64,000 nt of DNA from Micromonospora ureilytica. Lineage in GTDB: Bacteria; Actinomycetota; Actinomycetes; Mycobacteriales; Micromonosporaceae. This document shows positions 18,286 through 26,787 of the stretch, piece after piece. The DNA lies in assembly GCF_015751765.1 (NCBI RefSeq), contig NZ_JADOTX010000001.1, forward strand, positions 1 through 64,000, in the 5' to 3' direction. Within the stretch, counting starts at the first letter, position 1. Each line of letters opens with the position of its first letter. The notes beneath the pieces were generated by a model. That model searched no databases, was not told the DNA's origin, and saw nothing but the letters and a program-made list of their open reading frames with translations. The position numbers and the translations under genes were made by a program.

Positions 18286-19338
18286 ATGACCCAGCACAGT
18301 CGCGACCTGTCGCGCCGCCGGTTGCTCTTCGGTGGAGCCGCGGTAGGCGCTGCCACCCTCCTCACCGCCTGCACCAGCAACGACACCCCGGCCGCCAGCA
18401 CCCAGACCAAGGCCGCCGGAAACAGTGAAGGCAACAACGCCCCGGGCAAGAAGGTCGTCATCGGCTTCTCCGCCCCGGCCGCCGACCACGGCTGGATGGG
18501 CGCGATCCACGCGAACGCCAAGGCCCAGGCCGCGGCCTACTCGGACGTGGAGTTCAAGGAGGTCGACGGCGGCTCGAACTCCGAGGCCCAGCGCTCCACG
18601 CTCGGCACGTTGATCGCCCAGAAGCCGGACATCATCGTCGTGCTGCCGCACGACGGCAAGGAGGTCAACGCCGTTGCCCTCCAGGCGATGCAGGCGGGCA
18701 TCCCGATCGTGAACCTCGACCGGGCGTTCCCTGACGCGCTGGCCTCGCGGCTGGTCATCAAGGGCGACAACTACGGCATGGGCGTCTCGGCCGGGCACTA
18801 CATCGGCAAGATGCTCAAGGACAAGGGCGTCGCCAACCCGATCATCGGTGAGATCGCCGGTCTGGAGATCCCGCTGACGGTCGAGCGCAGCGAAGGCTTC
18901 AAGGCCGCCCTGGCGACCTACGGCTTCAAGGTGAACAACCGCCGCTCGGCGGAGTTCACCTCGGACAGCGGCCAGCGCGAGGCGTCCCAGCTGCTCCAGG
19001 CGCTGCCGAAGATCGACGCCATCTGGAACCACGACGACGACCAGGGCATCGGTGTGCTCGCGGCCATCAAGCAGGCCAACCGGTCGGAGTTCTTCATGGT
19101 CGGCGGCGCGGGCTCCAAGCTCGCGATCGACGCGATCAAGGCCGACAACACCGTGCTGAAGGCCACTGTCACCTACAACCCGTCGATGGCCTCCTCGGCC
19201 GTCTCGCTCGCGCGGCTCGTCGCGCAGGGTCGGGGCCTGGGCGACCTGACGGAGCTGCAGGTGCCCAAGGAAGTGACCCTGGCCTCGGAGACGATCACCA
19301 AGGAGAACGCGAGCAGCTACGACAAGCTCGGGTTCTGA
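18286..19338 (+). CDS. Sugar-binding lipoprotein of the ABC importer
   Basis: 350 residues from ATG 18286, with AGGAGGT at 18274-18280. A twin-arginine lipoprotein signal (SRRRLLFGGAAVGAATLLTAC) anchors it outside the membrane. The mature part is a type-1 periplasmic-binding fold: VVIGFSAPAADHGWMGAIH, PDIIVVLPHDGKEV, GIPIVNLDRAF and the hinge-side WNHDDDQGIGVL. The family binds pentoses, hexoses or inositol; the close MocA gene and the later inositol-phosphate-synthase-like gene make a cyclitol possible but unproven. It is 98 bp after the permease. Confidence 0.92.
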   Translation: MTQHSRDLSRRRLLFGGAAVGAATLLTACTSNDTPAASTQTKAAGNSEGNNAPGKKVVIGFSAPAADHGWMGAIHANAKAQAAAYSDVEFKEVDGGSNSEAQRSTLGTLIAQKPDIIVVLPHDGKEVNAVALQAMQAGIPIVNLDRAFPDALASRLVIKGDNYGMGVSAGHYIGKMLKDKGVANPIIGEIAGLEIPLTVERSEGFKAALATYGFKVNNRRSAEFTSDSGQREASQLLQALPKIDAIWNHDDDQGIGVLAAIKQANRSEFFMVGGAGSKLAIDAIKADNTVLKATVTYNPSMASSAVSLARLVAQGRGLGDLTELQVPKEVTLASETITKENASSYDKLGF

Positions 19339-19359
19339 CATACCGGGGGGAGACCCACC

Positions 19360-20568
19360 TTGTCCACGACAGACAAAGAACTGCGGGTCGGCATGGTCGG
19401 CTACGCGTTCATGGGCGCCGCGCACTCACAGGCGTGGCGCACCGTGAACCGCGTGTTCGACCTGCCGGCGCGGGCCCGGATGGCGTTGATCTGCGGCCGA
19501 GACACAGCGAAGGTGGCCGACGCCGCCGACACACTCGGCTGGGACGCGTACACCACCGACTGGCGTGACCTGATCAACCGGGACGACATCGACGTCGTCG
19601 ACATCTGCACCCCGGGCGACAGTCACGCCGAGATCGCTCTCGCCGCGTTGGCCGCAGGCAAGCACGTTCTGTGCGAAAAGCCGTTGGCCAACTCGGTGGA
19701 GGAGGCACGGGCGATGACCGCTGCGGCGGATGTCGCCCGGGCCGCCGGAGTGCGGTCGATGTGCGGGTTCAACTACCGCCGGGTCCCCGCGGTCACGATG
19801 ATGCGCCAGTTGGTCGCCGACGGACGGCTCGGGGTGATTCGACACGTCCGTGCGACGTACCTGCAGGACTGGATCGTGGACCCGCAGTTCCCGCTGGTCT
19901 GGCGGTTGCAGAAGGACAGGGCGGGCTCCGGCGCGCTCGGTGACATCGGTGCGCACATCATCGACCTGACCCAGTTCGTCACGGGTCAGCGGATCAGCGG
20001 CGTCAGCGCGGTCACCGAGACCTTCGTCAAGGAGCGGCCGTTGCCGGCCGAGTCGAGCGGTCTGGCGGCCTCGGTGGACGGCCACACGGCGCCCACCGGG
20101 CCGGTCACCGTCGACGACGCCGCGGTCTTCGTGGCCCGGCTCGACGGTGGCGCCCTGGCCACGTACGAGGCGAGCCGGTTCGCGACCGGCCGTAAGAACG
20201 CGCTGCGTGTCGAGATCAACGGCTCGTTGGGCAGTGTGGTCTTCGACCTGGAGCGCCTCAACGAGCTGGAGTTCTACGACGCGACCCGCCCGGCCGTGGA
20301 GCAGGGCTTCACTCGCATCCTGGTGACCGAGGGCGAGCACCCGTACATGTCGGCGTGGTGGCCCCCGGGCCACATCATCGGCTACGAGCACTCGTTCACG
20401 CACGAGATGCGCGACTTCATCGAGGCGGTCGCCACCGGCGTGGACCCGACTCCCTCCTTCGCCGACGCGTTGCAGGTCCAGCTGGTGCTGGACGCTGTGG
20501 CCCGCTCGGCGGAGCTCGGCTCCTCGTGGGCCGAGGTGGAACCGACGCTGACCGCGGCGGCTGTCTGA
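19360..20568 (+). CDS. Gfo/Idh/MocA-family oxidoreductase
   Basis: 402 residues from TTG 19360, preceded by GGGGGGAG. The N-terminal Rossmann fold (VGMVGYAFMGAAHSQAW) is followed by DVVDICTPGDSHAEIALAALAAGKHVLCEKPLA, the family hallmark with the catalytic lysine of EKP. The C-terminal domain has GALGDIGAHIIDL. Enzymes of this family oxidise or epimerise sugars and inositols with NAD(P)H. It is the last gene of the uptake operon, so it probably performs the first step on the imported substrate. A hairpin terminator follows. Confidence 0.93.
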   Translation: MSTTDKELRVGMVGYAFMGAAHSQAWRTVNRVFDLPARARMALICGRDTAKVADAADTLGWDAYTTDWRDLINRDDIDVVDICTPGDSHAEIALAALAAGKHVLCEKPLANSVEEARAMTAAADVARAAGVRSMCGFNYRRVPAVTMMRQLVADGRLGVIRHVRATYLQDWIVDPQFPLVWRLQKDRAGSGALGDIGAHIIDLTQFVTGQRISGVSAVTETFVKERPLPAESSGLAASVDGHTAPTGPVTVDDAAVFVARLDGGALATYEASRFATGRKNALRVEINGSLGSVVFDLERLNELEFYDATRPAVEQGFTRILVTEGEHPYMSAWWPPGHIIGYEHSFTHEMRDFIEAVATGVDPTPSFADALQVQLVLDAVARSAELGSSWAEVEPTLTAAAV

Positions 20569-20582
20569 CCATTGACCATCCG

Positions 20583-20608
20583 CGATGGCGGTGTTCGCGC
20601 CGCCATCG
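20583..20608 (+). terminator. Hairpin terminator after the oxidoreductase gene
   Basis: CGATGGCGG (20583-20591) and CCGCCATCG (20600-20608) form a 9-bp perfect stem with an 8-base loop, 14 bp beyond the stop codon. Confidence 0.7.
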
Positions 20609-21010
20609 CCCGACCGGCTTTCCGAAGCCGACCGGCGAGGGACCAGCCACGGATTGCGCCCCGTGGCCGGGACAGAGGTCGGAATCGGAGAGCGTGCAGC
20701 CGGGCCGTACGGCCCGGTGGCGCACGAGCAGGACGGTCGTCCGGTGCGACCGGACCGGGATTCCCCGGCCGCACCGGAGGACCGCCACCGCCGGTGAAAT
20801 CCGGCGGTCTGAGACGCCCGGCCGGGACGTGCCAACGCCCCGACCGGCCGGATGCGGGGGAGGCAGGGTCGAGACGCCGACCCGACCCTGCCTACCAGCC
20901 CCGTCTGCTCGCACCTGCCGGGATCCGGTCCGGTGTCGTCGCCGCCGACGCCGACGTCGGAAGCCGGTGCTGTTCCGGTGTGGGCGGGCGGACGGGGCCA
21001 TCCACCCGGC
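20609..21010. other. Long GC-rich non-coding stretch before the ebo-type operon
   Basis: About 400 bases without a convincing gene. Open frames run through it on both strands, but their translations are Arg/Pro-rich and lack family features. One runs in frame into the cyclase gene and is ignored because the cyclase begins cleanly at its own Rossmann motif. It contains several GC hairpins, the strongest annotated separately at 20861-20893. A long untranslated leader or an undetected small RNA cannot be excluded. Confidence 0.5.
20861..20893. terminator. Strong 11-bp hairpin in the leader region
   Basis: AGGCAGGGTCG (20861-20871) and CGACCCTGCCT (20883-20893) pair perfectly around an 11-base loop. 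It lies about 120 bp before the phased repeats of the next promoter. It could be a terminator for read-through from the sugar operon or a site that insulates the next operon. Confidence 0.5.
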
Positions 21011-21070
21011 CCGAAAGTTTTCCGAAACCGGGCCGTATCTTTCCGAAACATATTCTGATATTCCTATATT
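21011..21070 (+). promoter_or_regulatory. AT-rich promoter with helically phased CCGAAA repeats
   Basis: CCGAAA begins at 21011, 21022 and 21043, spacings of 11 and 21 bp, so all copies face the same side of the helix. The last two are within the near-palindrome TTTCCGAAA (21019-21027 and 21040-21048). A TATATT at 21065-21070 could be the -10 element, placing the third repeat over the -35 position. This is the only AT-rich patch in the region and lies directly before the eight-gene operon. A dimeric repressor or activator is inferred. Confidence 0.55.
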
Positions 21071-21111
21071 TAGCGGTACCGACGGTTCCTCGTGATTGGG
21101 GAAGGAGCACC

Positions 21112-22278
21112 ATGCGAACAGGTGTCTGGCTGGTAGGAGCGCGCGGTTCCGTCGCGACCACCAGCATCGTCGGGGGGCTCGCGCTGCGGGCCGGCCTGGC
21201 CGGGCCGACCGGCTGCGTCACCGAGCTTCCCGAGCTGCGTGGCCCTGCCCTTCCGGCCTTCGCCGATCTGGTCTTCGGCGGGCACGACCTGGCCACCACC
21301 CCCCTGTGCAAGCGCGCCGAGGCGCTGGCCGACGCCGGTGTCATCCCCTGGCGGCTGGTCGCCGCGCTCCGCGACGAGCTGGGAGTGGTCGACCAGGAGC
21401 TGCGCCCCGCGCCGGTCGGCGAGACCCAGGCCGAGCGGGCCGCCGCCGTGGTCCGCGATCTGACCAGCTTCCGCGAGCGGCACGAGCTGGACCGGGTGGT
21501 GGTGGTCAACGTCTCCGCCACCGAGCCGGCCCCCCTGCCGCACCCCGGGCACGCCGACCCGGCCGCGCTGCGCGCCGCCCTCGACGGGCCGGACGAGGTG
21601 CTGCCGGTCAGCTCCCTCTACGCGTACGCGGCGGTGCTGGCCGGCTGCCCGTACGTCGACTTCACCCCGTCCACCGGGCTGCGGCTGCCGGCGCTGGCCG
21701 CGCTGGCGGAGGAGGCCCGACTGCCGTACGCCGGGCACGACGGCAAGACCGGGGAGACCCTGGTCAAGTCGGTGCTCGCGCCGATGTTCGCGATGCGCAA
21801 CCTGGACGTGCGCTCCTGGTCCGGGGTCAACCTGCTCGGCGGTGGCGACGGCGCGACCCTCGCCGACCCGGCCGCGAACGCGGCGAAGGTGCAGAGCAAG
21901 CAGCGCGTGCTCGGCGAGACGTTGGGCTACGTCCCGCAGGGCGGCACCCGCATCGAGTACGTCGAGGACCTGGGCGACTTCAAGACCGCCTGGGATCTGA
22001 TCACCTTCAGCGGTTTCCTCGGCACCGGCATGCGGATGGAGTTCACCTGGCACGGCTGCGACTCCGCGCTGGCGGCGCCGCTGGTGCTGGACCTGGCCCG
22101 ACTCACCGCCGCCGCGCACGCCGCCGGGCAGGTGGGGCCGCTCGCCGACCTGGGCTTCTTCTTCAAGGACCCGCTGGGCTCGCCCACCCACTCGCTGGGC
22201 GAGCAGTGGGCCCGGCTGACCGCCTTCACCCGACACCTGCACGACGGCCGGGACGGTGTCCATGACAACGTTGGCTGA
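21112..22278 (+). CDS. Inositol-3-phosphate synthase-like sugar cyclase, first gene of the ebo-type operon
   Basis: 388 residues from ATG 21112, with GGAAGGAG upstream. N-terminal NAD-binding segment GVWLVGARGSVATTSIVGG. The central part includes YAGHDGKTGETLVKSVLAPMF, corresponding to the lysine-containing active-site segment of myo-inositol-phosphate synthases, then NLLGGGDGATLADP and GDFKTAWDLITFSGFLGTGM. The expected reaction is NAD-dependent cyclisation of a sugar phosphate to a cyclitol phosphate. In cyanobacterial ebo clusters the cyclase position (EboD) is taken by a dehydroquinate-synthase-like enzyme, so this looks like functional replacement. The 3' end overlaps the next gene by 17 bp. 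Confidence 0.85.
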   Translation: MRTGVWLVGARGSVATTSIVGGLALRAGLAGPTGCVTELPELRGPALPAFADLVFGGHDLATTPLCKRAEALADAGVIPWRLVAALRDELGVVDQELRPAPVGETQAERAAAVVRDLTSFRERHELDRVVVVNVSATEPAPLPHPGHADPAALRAALDGPDEVLPVSSLYAYAAVLAGCPYVDFTPSTGLRLPALAALAEEARLPYAGHDGKTGETLVKSVLAPMFAMRNLDVRSWSGVNLLGGGDGATLADPAANAAKVQSKQRVLGETLGYVPQGGTRIEYVEDLGDFKTAWDLITFSGFLGTGMRMEFTWHGCDSALAAPLVLDLARLTAAAHAAGQVGPLADLGFFFKDPLGSPTHSLGEQWARLTAFTRHLHDGRDGVHDNVG

Positions 22279-23116
22279 TCTCGCCGAGTTGGTCCGGGCG
22301 CCGGCCGCGCTCTCGGTGCCCGGTGACGTGATCGCCGGAGCCGCGGCGGCCAGCGCGTTGAGCCCGCGTACCCCTGCCCTGGCCGGCGCGTCGGTGCTGC
22401 TCTACTGGGCCGGCATGGCCGCCAACGACTGGGCCGACCGACGCCTGGACGCCGAGGAACGGCCCGAGCGGCCGATTCCGAGCGGGCGCGTCTCCCCGGC
22501 CGCCGCTGTCGGTCTCGCGGCGGGCCTCACGGCCGCCGGCGTGGGCCTGGCCGCCGCCGTGGGCGGTCGCCGCGCCGCCGCGCTCGCCGTGCCGCTGGCC
22601 GCCACCATCTGGGGGTACGACCTGCTGGCCAAGAACACCGCCGCCGGCCCGGCCGTGATGGCGGCCTGCCGAGGGCTGGACGTGCTGCTCGGCGCGTCCG
22701 GCGGCCGGATGACCCGGGCGTTGCCGGCGGCGGCGACCGTCGCCGCGCACACCTGGACGGTCACCGAGCTGTCCCGCCGGGAGGTCACCGGCGCCGACGC
22801 CACCCTGCCGATGCGTACCCTCGTGGGCACCGCGTTGGTCGCCGCCAGCGCCGCCGTCGCCGCACCTCGGCGGGTTGGGGTGCTGCCCGCCGTGCTGGCC
22901 GGCTGGTACGCCGCCCGGTACGGCGCCGCCCAGGCCGAGGTCGTCCGGGACCCGTCGGCCGGACGGGTCCGCGCGGCCGTCGGCGCCGGGATCACCGGGC
23001 TGCCGGCCCTCCAGGGTGCCCTGACCGCGCGGGCTGGAGCAGGTCTGCTCGGGGTGGCCGTCGCGGCGGCCGCGCCGCTGGGTCGACGGCTGGCCCGGAA
23101 GGTCTCCCCGACATGA
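22262..23116 (+). CDS. eboC: EboC-like UbiA-family prenyltransferase
   Basis: 284 residues from ATG 22262; GTG 22256 is an alternative start. The first aspartate-rich motif of UbiA prenyltransferases is clear: NDWADRRLDAEERPERPIPSG, with N55, D56, D59 and D63. The polypeptide is mostly hydrophobic helices, so it is a membrane enzyme that attaches an isoprenoid chain to an acceptor. The acceptor could be the cyclitol made by the preceding enzyme and the donor the product of the polyprenyl synthase that ends the operon. It overlaps both neighbours. Confidence 0.85.
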   Translation: MTTLADLAELVRAPAALSVPGDVIAGAAAASALSPRTPALAGASVLLYWAGMAANDWADRRLDAEERPERPIPSGRVSPAAAVGLAAGLTAAGVGLAAAVGGRRAAALAVPLAATIWGYDLLAKNTAAGPAVMAACRGLDVLLGASGGRMTRALPAAATVAAHTWTVTELSRREVTGADATLPMRTLVGTALVAASAAVAAPRRVGVLPAVLAGWYAARYGAAQAEVVRDPSAGRVRAAVGAGITGLPALQGALTARAGAGLLGVAVAAAAPLGRRLARKVSPT

Positions 23117-24066
23117 GCGTCCCCGAGCCCCGGCCCGGCGCGTCGGCCGCCGACGCCACGACGCTGCGACTCGGCTACGGCACGAACGGCTTCGCCAACC
23201 ACCGGCTCAACGACGCGCTCGCCGTCATCGCCGATCTCGGCTACGACGGGGTGGCGCTCACCCTGGACCACGACCACCTGGACCCGTTCGCGCCCGGGCT
23301 CACCCGCCGGGTCGCCGCGGTCGGTCAACGGTTGGAGTCGCTGGGCCTGGCGGTGGTCATCGAGACCGGGGCCCGCTACCTGCTCGACCCGTGGCAGAAG
23401 CACGCCCCCACGTTGCTGCACGACGACCCGACCCGGCGCATCGAGTTCCTGCGCCGGGCCGTGCGGATCGGCGCCGACCTGGGCGCGGAGGCGGTGTCGT
23501 TCTGGGCCGGTGTCCGACCCGAGGCGGTGTCCCAGCAGTGCGCGTGGGACCGGCTGGTGGCCGGGTGCGCCACAGTGGTCGACGCGGCCGACACCGCCGG
23601 CGTCACAGTCGGCTTCGAACCGGAACCGGGCATGTTGGTGCAGGACATCGCCGACTGGCGTCGGCTGCACGCCGCGCTCGACAACCCGGCCCGCTTCGGC
23701 ATCACCCTCGACATCGGCCACTGCCGGTGCCTGGAACCGTGGCCGGTGCCGCAGTGCGTCGCCGAGGTGGCCGACCACCTGGTCAACGTGCAGATCGACG
23801 ACATGCGCCGGGGCGTGCACGAGCACCTGGAGTTCGGTGTCGGCGAGATCGACTTTCCGCCGGTGCTGGCCGCGCTGCGCGACGCCGGCTACCGGGGGCT
23901 GGTCGCTGTGGAGCTGCCCCGCGACTCGCACGCCGCGCCCGCCGTGGCCGCCCGGTCCATCGAGTTCCTGAAGGCCGCCGCGGCCACCGACAGCCACCCC
24001 GCCCACACCCTTTGCTCTGCACCCGCCGAGGCGACACCCGCCGAAGAGGCCCCGGTGCATATGTAG
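23113..24066 (+). CDS. Sugar phosphate isomerase/epimerase-like TIM-barrel protein
   Basis: 317 residues, ATG overlapping the prenyltransferase stop (ATGA). An AP-endonuclease-2/xylose-isomerase-like barrel is visible: LGYGTNGFANHRLNDALAVIADLGYDGVAL, VTVGFEPEPGMLV with a likely metal-binding Glu, GITLDIGHC and FGVGEIDFPPVL...VAVELPRDSH. It may isomerise or epimerise the sugar or cyclitol intermediate. The last 30 residues (after KAAAATDSHPAH) are low-complexity and encoded by the left arm of an inverted repeat, so the tail may be a recent addition. Confidence 0.85.
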   Translation: MSVPEPRPGASAADATTLRLGYGTNGFANHRLNDALAVIADLGYDGVALTLDHDHLDPFAPGLTRRVAAVGQRLESLGLAVVIETGARYLLDPWQKHAPTLLHDDPTRRIEFLRRAVRIGADLGAEAVSFWAGVRPEAVSQQCAWDRLVAGCATVVDAADTAGVTVGFEPEPGMLVQDIADWRRLHAALDNPARFGITLDIGHCRCLEPWPVPQCVAEVADHLVNVQIDDMRRGVHEHLEFGVGEIDFPPVLAALRDAGYRGLVAVELPRDSHAAPAVAARSIEFLKAAAATDSHPAHTLCSAPAEATPAEEAPVHM

Positions 24067-24080
24067 GTGCAGAGCAAAGG
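24009..24080. repeat. 15-bp inverted repeat spanning a gene end inside the operon
   Basis: CCTTTGCTCTGCACC (24009-24023) is exactly complementary to GGTGCAGAGCAAAGG (24066-24080), with 42 bases between. The left arm codes for the last residues of the isomerase and the right arm begins at its stop codon. This covers the only real gap in the operon. It may be an inserted small repeat element or an attenuator/processing hairpin between the upstream and downstream halves. Confidence 0.7.
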
Positions 24081-24121
24081 CTGGCGGGGCACCGGGGAGC
24101 AGCACAAGGGGAGGAGACGGG

Positions 24122-24730
24122 ATGACACCGGATTCACTACGGGCCGCGCTGGGAGGCGTACCCGATCCCGATTGGCTGGACACGGCGCTGCGCCGGGTCA
24201 CGGCCGAGCCCACCGCGATCGCCCGGCTCTTCCCCGCCGTCGGCCGCCGCTGCGGTCGAGCCGCGCTGCCCGACGCCCCCGGCTGGACCGCCGACGACGC
24301 GGCCCGGGTGCTGCTGCTCACCAGCCTGCCCGGCGACCACGCGGCGTACGCCGAGCGCCTCTACGAGCACGGTGACGCGGCCGAGCGACGAGCCGTGCTG
24401 CGGGCCCTGCCGCTGCTGCCGATCGGCGCCGACGCGGTTCCGTTGCTGCACGACGCGATCCGGACCAACGACACCCGGCTGGTCGCCGCCGCGCTCGGCC
24501 CGTACGCGCGGCACCTCGACCCGGCCGCCTGGCGTCAGGCGGTGCTCAAGTGCGTGTTCAGCGGCGTCCCCCTGGCCAACGTCGCCGACCTGGACACCCG
24601 GGCCGACGGGGAACTGGCCGCGATGCTGGCCGCGCTGGCCGCCGAACGGCACGCCGCCGGCCGGGAGTTGCCCGCCGACGCCACCGACCTGCTCGACCGG
24701 CTCACCGCCGCACTGCCCCGGGAGGCGTGA
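24122..24730 (+). CDS. eboA: EboA-domain protein
   Basis: 202 residues, ATG 24122 with GGAGGAGA upstream. Helix-rich, with LFPAVGRRCGRAAL, RAVLRALPLLPIGADAVPLLHDAIRTND and FKCVFSGVPL-like FSGVPLANVADLDTRAD matching the EboA family as I know it. EboA has no known catalytic activity. It always accompanies EboB, EboC, EboE and EboF in ebo clusters, which are linked in cyanobacteria to export of the sunscreen scytonemin. The following gene starts directly after its stop. Confidence 0.8.
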   Translation: MTPDSLRAALGGVPDPDWLDTALRRVTAEPTAIARLFPAVGRRCGRAALPDAPGWTADDAARVLLLTSLPGDHAAYAERLYEHGDAAERRAVLRALPLLPIGADAVPLLHDAIRTNDTRLVAAALGPYARHLDPAAWRQAVLKCVFSGVPLANVADLDTRADGELAAMLAALAAERHAAGRELPADATDLLDRLTAALPREA

Positions 24731-25588
24731 ATGCGCATCTTCGACCCCCACATCCACATGACCTCACGCACCACCGACGACTACGAGCGGATGGCCGCCG
24801 CCGGGGTACGCGCTGTGGTGGAGCCGGCGTTCTGGCTGGGTCAGCCACGCACCAGCGCCGCCTCGTTCACCGACTACTTCGACTCGCTGATCGGCTGGGA
24901 GCCGTTCCGGGCCGGGCAGTTCGGGGTGCGCCACTTCGCCACCATCGCACTGAACCCCAAGGAGGCCAACGACCCGCGCTGCCGTCCGGTCCTCGACCTG
25001 CTGCCCCGCTACCTGGACAAGGACGCGGTGGTGGCGGTCGGCGAGATCGGGTACGACTCGATGACGCCCGAGGAGGACGAGGCGTTCGCTGCCCAACTCG
25101 CCCTCGCTGTGGCGTACGAGCTGCCGGCGCTGGTGCACACCCCGCACCGGGACAAGGCGCGCGGCTGCGAACGAACCCTCGCCGTGGTCGCCGAATCCGG
25201 CATCGACGCGGGCCGGGTGGTGGTCGACCACCTCAACGAGGTGACAGTCAAGCTGGTCCGCGACAGCGGCTGCTGGCTGGGCTTCTCCATCTACCCGGAC
25301 ACCAAGATGACGCCGCAGCGAATGGTGGAGTTGCTGCGGGAGTACGGCACGGAACGGATGCTGGTCAACTCGGCAGCCGACTGGGGACGCTCCGACCCGC
25401 TGCTGACCCGGGCCACCGGCGAGGCGATGCTCGCGGCCGGCTTCAGCGACGACGACGTCGACAAGGTGCTGTGGCGAAACCCGGTGGAGTTCTACGGGCA
25501 GTCGGGGCGGCTCGACCTCAGCGACCTGGACGTCGCCGCCGCCGTGGACCCGCAGACCGGCAACTCGATCCTGCGCGGCGGCAGCTGA
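24731..25588 (+). CDS. eboB: EboB-like TatD-family metal-dependent hydrolase
   Basis: 285 residues; the ATG is the base after the EboA stop. N-terminal metal motif FDPHIHM (His7, His9), GEIGYD with the bridging Glu, LVHTPHRDK and VDHLNE give the remaining metal ligands, and NSAADWGRSDP carries the final Asp. This is an amidohydrolase-like barrel. In ebo clusters its natural substrate is unknown. Its stop shares a base with the next start (TGATG). Confidence 0.87.
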   Translation: MRIFDPHIHMTSRTTDDYERMAAAGVRAVVEPAFWLGQPRTSAASFTDYFDSLIGWEPFRAGQFGVRHFATIALNPKEANDPRCRPVLDLLPRYLDKDAVVAVGEIGYDSMTPEEDEAFAAQLALAVAYELPALVHTPHRDKARGCERTLAVVAESGIDAGRVVVDHLNEVTVKLVRDSGCWLGFSIYPDTKMTPQRMVELLREYGTERMLVNSAADWGRSDPLLTRATGEAMLAAGFSDDDVDKVLWRNPVEFYGQSGRLDLSDLDVAAAVDPQTGNSILRGGS

Positions 25589-26787
25589 TGCGGCTGCGAC
25601 ATGCCGGCGGCGAGACCGTCCACCTCGGCTACTGCACAAACGTGCACCCCGCCGAGGACCTCGCTGGCATCCTCGGTCAACTGGACACCTACGCGGTGCC
25701 GGTCCGCGAGGCGCTCGGCAGTGACCTGCTCGGGCTCGGCCTGTGGCTGGCCGCCCCGGTCGCCGCCGAGCTGGCCGCCGACCCGACGCTCCGCCGCCGG
25801 TTGCGCACCGAGCTGGACGCACGCGGGCTGGAGGTGGTCACCCTCAACGGCTTCCCGTACGCGGCCTTCCAGGCCCCCGTGGTCAAGCAGGACGTGTACC
25901 ACCCGGACTGGACCACCGAGCAGCGCCTGACGTACACGCTGAACCTGGCCCGGGTGCTCGCGGACCTGCTGCCCGACGACGCCGCCCGGGGCTCGATCTC
26001 CACCCTGCCGCTGGCCTGGCGGCAACCATGGGACACCGACCGGGCCGACGCGGCCCGACGCCGGCTGGACCAACTGGCCGCCGGCCTGGCCACGGTGCAG
26101 CGGGACACCGGCCGCGAGGTGCGGATTGCCTTCGAGCCGGAGCCCGGCTGTGTCGTGGAGAGCACCAGCCAGGCCGCCGAGCTGCTGTCCGGGATGGACA
26201 CCGACCGGCTGGGCGTCTGCCTCGACCTGGCCCACCTGGCCTGCGCCTGGGAAGAGCCCGCCGAGGCGCTGGACCGACTGCGGACGGCCGGACTGCCCGT
26301 GGTGAAGGTGCAGGTGTCGGCCGCCGTCGAGGCCGCCGACCCGGAGGGTGGGGCCGAGGCGTTGCGCCGCTGGGTGGAGCCCCGCTTCCTGCACCAGACC
26401 CGGGGCGCCGGTTGCGCCGGTCTGGCCGACCCGGCCGACCCGACGTACGCGGCCGACGACCTGGACGAGGCCCTGGACAAGGCGCTACCCGGCCCGTGGC
26501 GGGTGCATTACCACGTGCCCCTGCACGCCCCACCCGAGGAACCGCTCGGCTCGACCCTGCCGGTCCTCCGCGCGGCCCTGAGAGCGCTCTTCGACGGCCC
26601 GACCGCAGGCTGCGACCACCTCGACGTCGAGACGTACACCTGGGGGGTGCTGCCGGCCGCACGACGGCCCGGCACCGACGCGGAGCTGGCCGCCGGCATC
26701 GCCGCGGAGCTGGCCTTCGCCCGAGACGAACTGGTCGGCCTCGGCCTGACCACAGAGCGAACCGTGAGCATGGGGGTGACGCGATGA
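25588..26787 (+). CDS. eboE: EboE-like TIM-barrel protein (metabolite traffic family)
   Basis: 399 residues from ATG 25588. Begins with VHLGYCTNVHPAEDLAGILGQL, the EboE hallmark. It continues VVTLNGFPYAAFQAPVVKQDVYHPDW, IAFEPEPGCVVEST (probable metal-binding Glu), GVCLDLAHLACAWE and VHYHVPLHAPPEEP, a xylose-isomerase-like barrel. It is homologous in fold to the isomerase at 23113 but distinct in sequence. Required in known ebo clusters, role undefined. Confidence 0.87.
   Translation: MRLRHAGGETVHLGYCTNVHPAEDLAGILGQLDTYAVPVREALGSDLLGLGLWLAAPVAAELAADPTLRRRLRTELDARGLEVVTLNGFPYAAFQAPVVKQDVYHPDWTTEQRLTYTLNLARVLADLLPDDAARGSISTLPLAWRQPWDTDRADAARRRLDQLAAGLATVQRDTGREVRIAFEPEPGCVVESTSQAAELLSGMDTDRLGVCLDLAHLACAWEEPAEALDRLRTAGLPVVKVQVSAAVEAADPEGGAEALRRWVEPRFLHQTRGAGCAGLADPADPTYAADDLDEALDKALPGPWRVHYHVPLHAPPEEPLGSTLPVLRAALRALFDGPTAGCDHLDVETYTWGVLPAARRPGTDAELAAGIAAELAFARDELVGLGLTTERTVSMGVTR

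Noticed and set aside
20572..21111. In-frame upstream extension of the cyclase gene
   Set aside because: The extension is Arg/Pro-rich and not homologous to anything I know, and the Rossmann motif starts right after ATG 21112, which has a good ribosome site.
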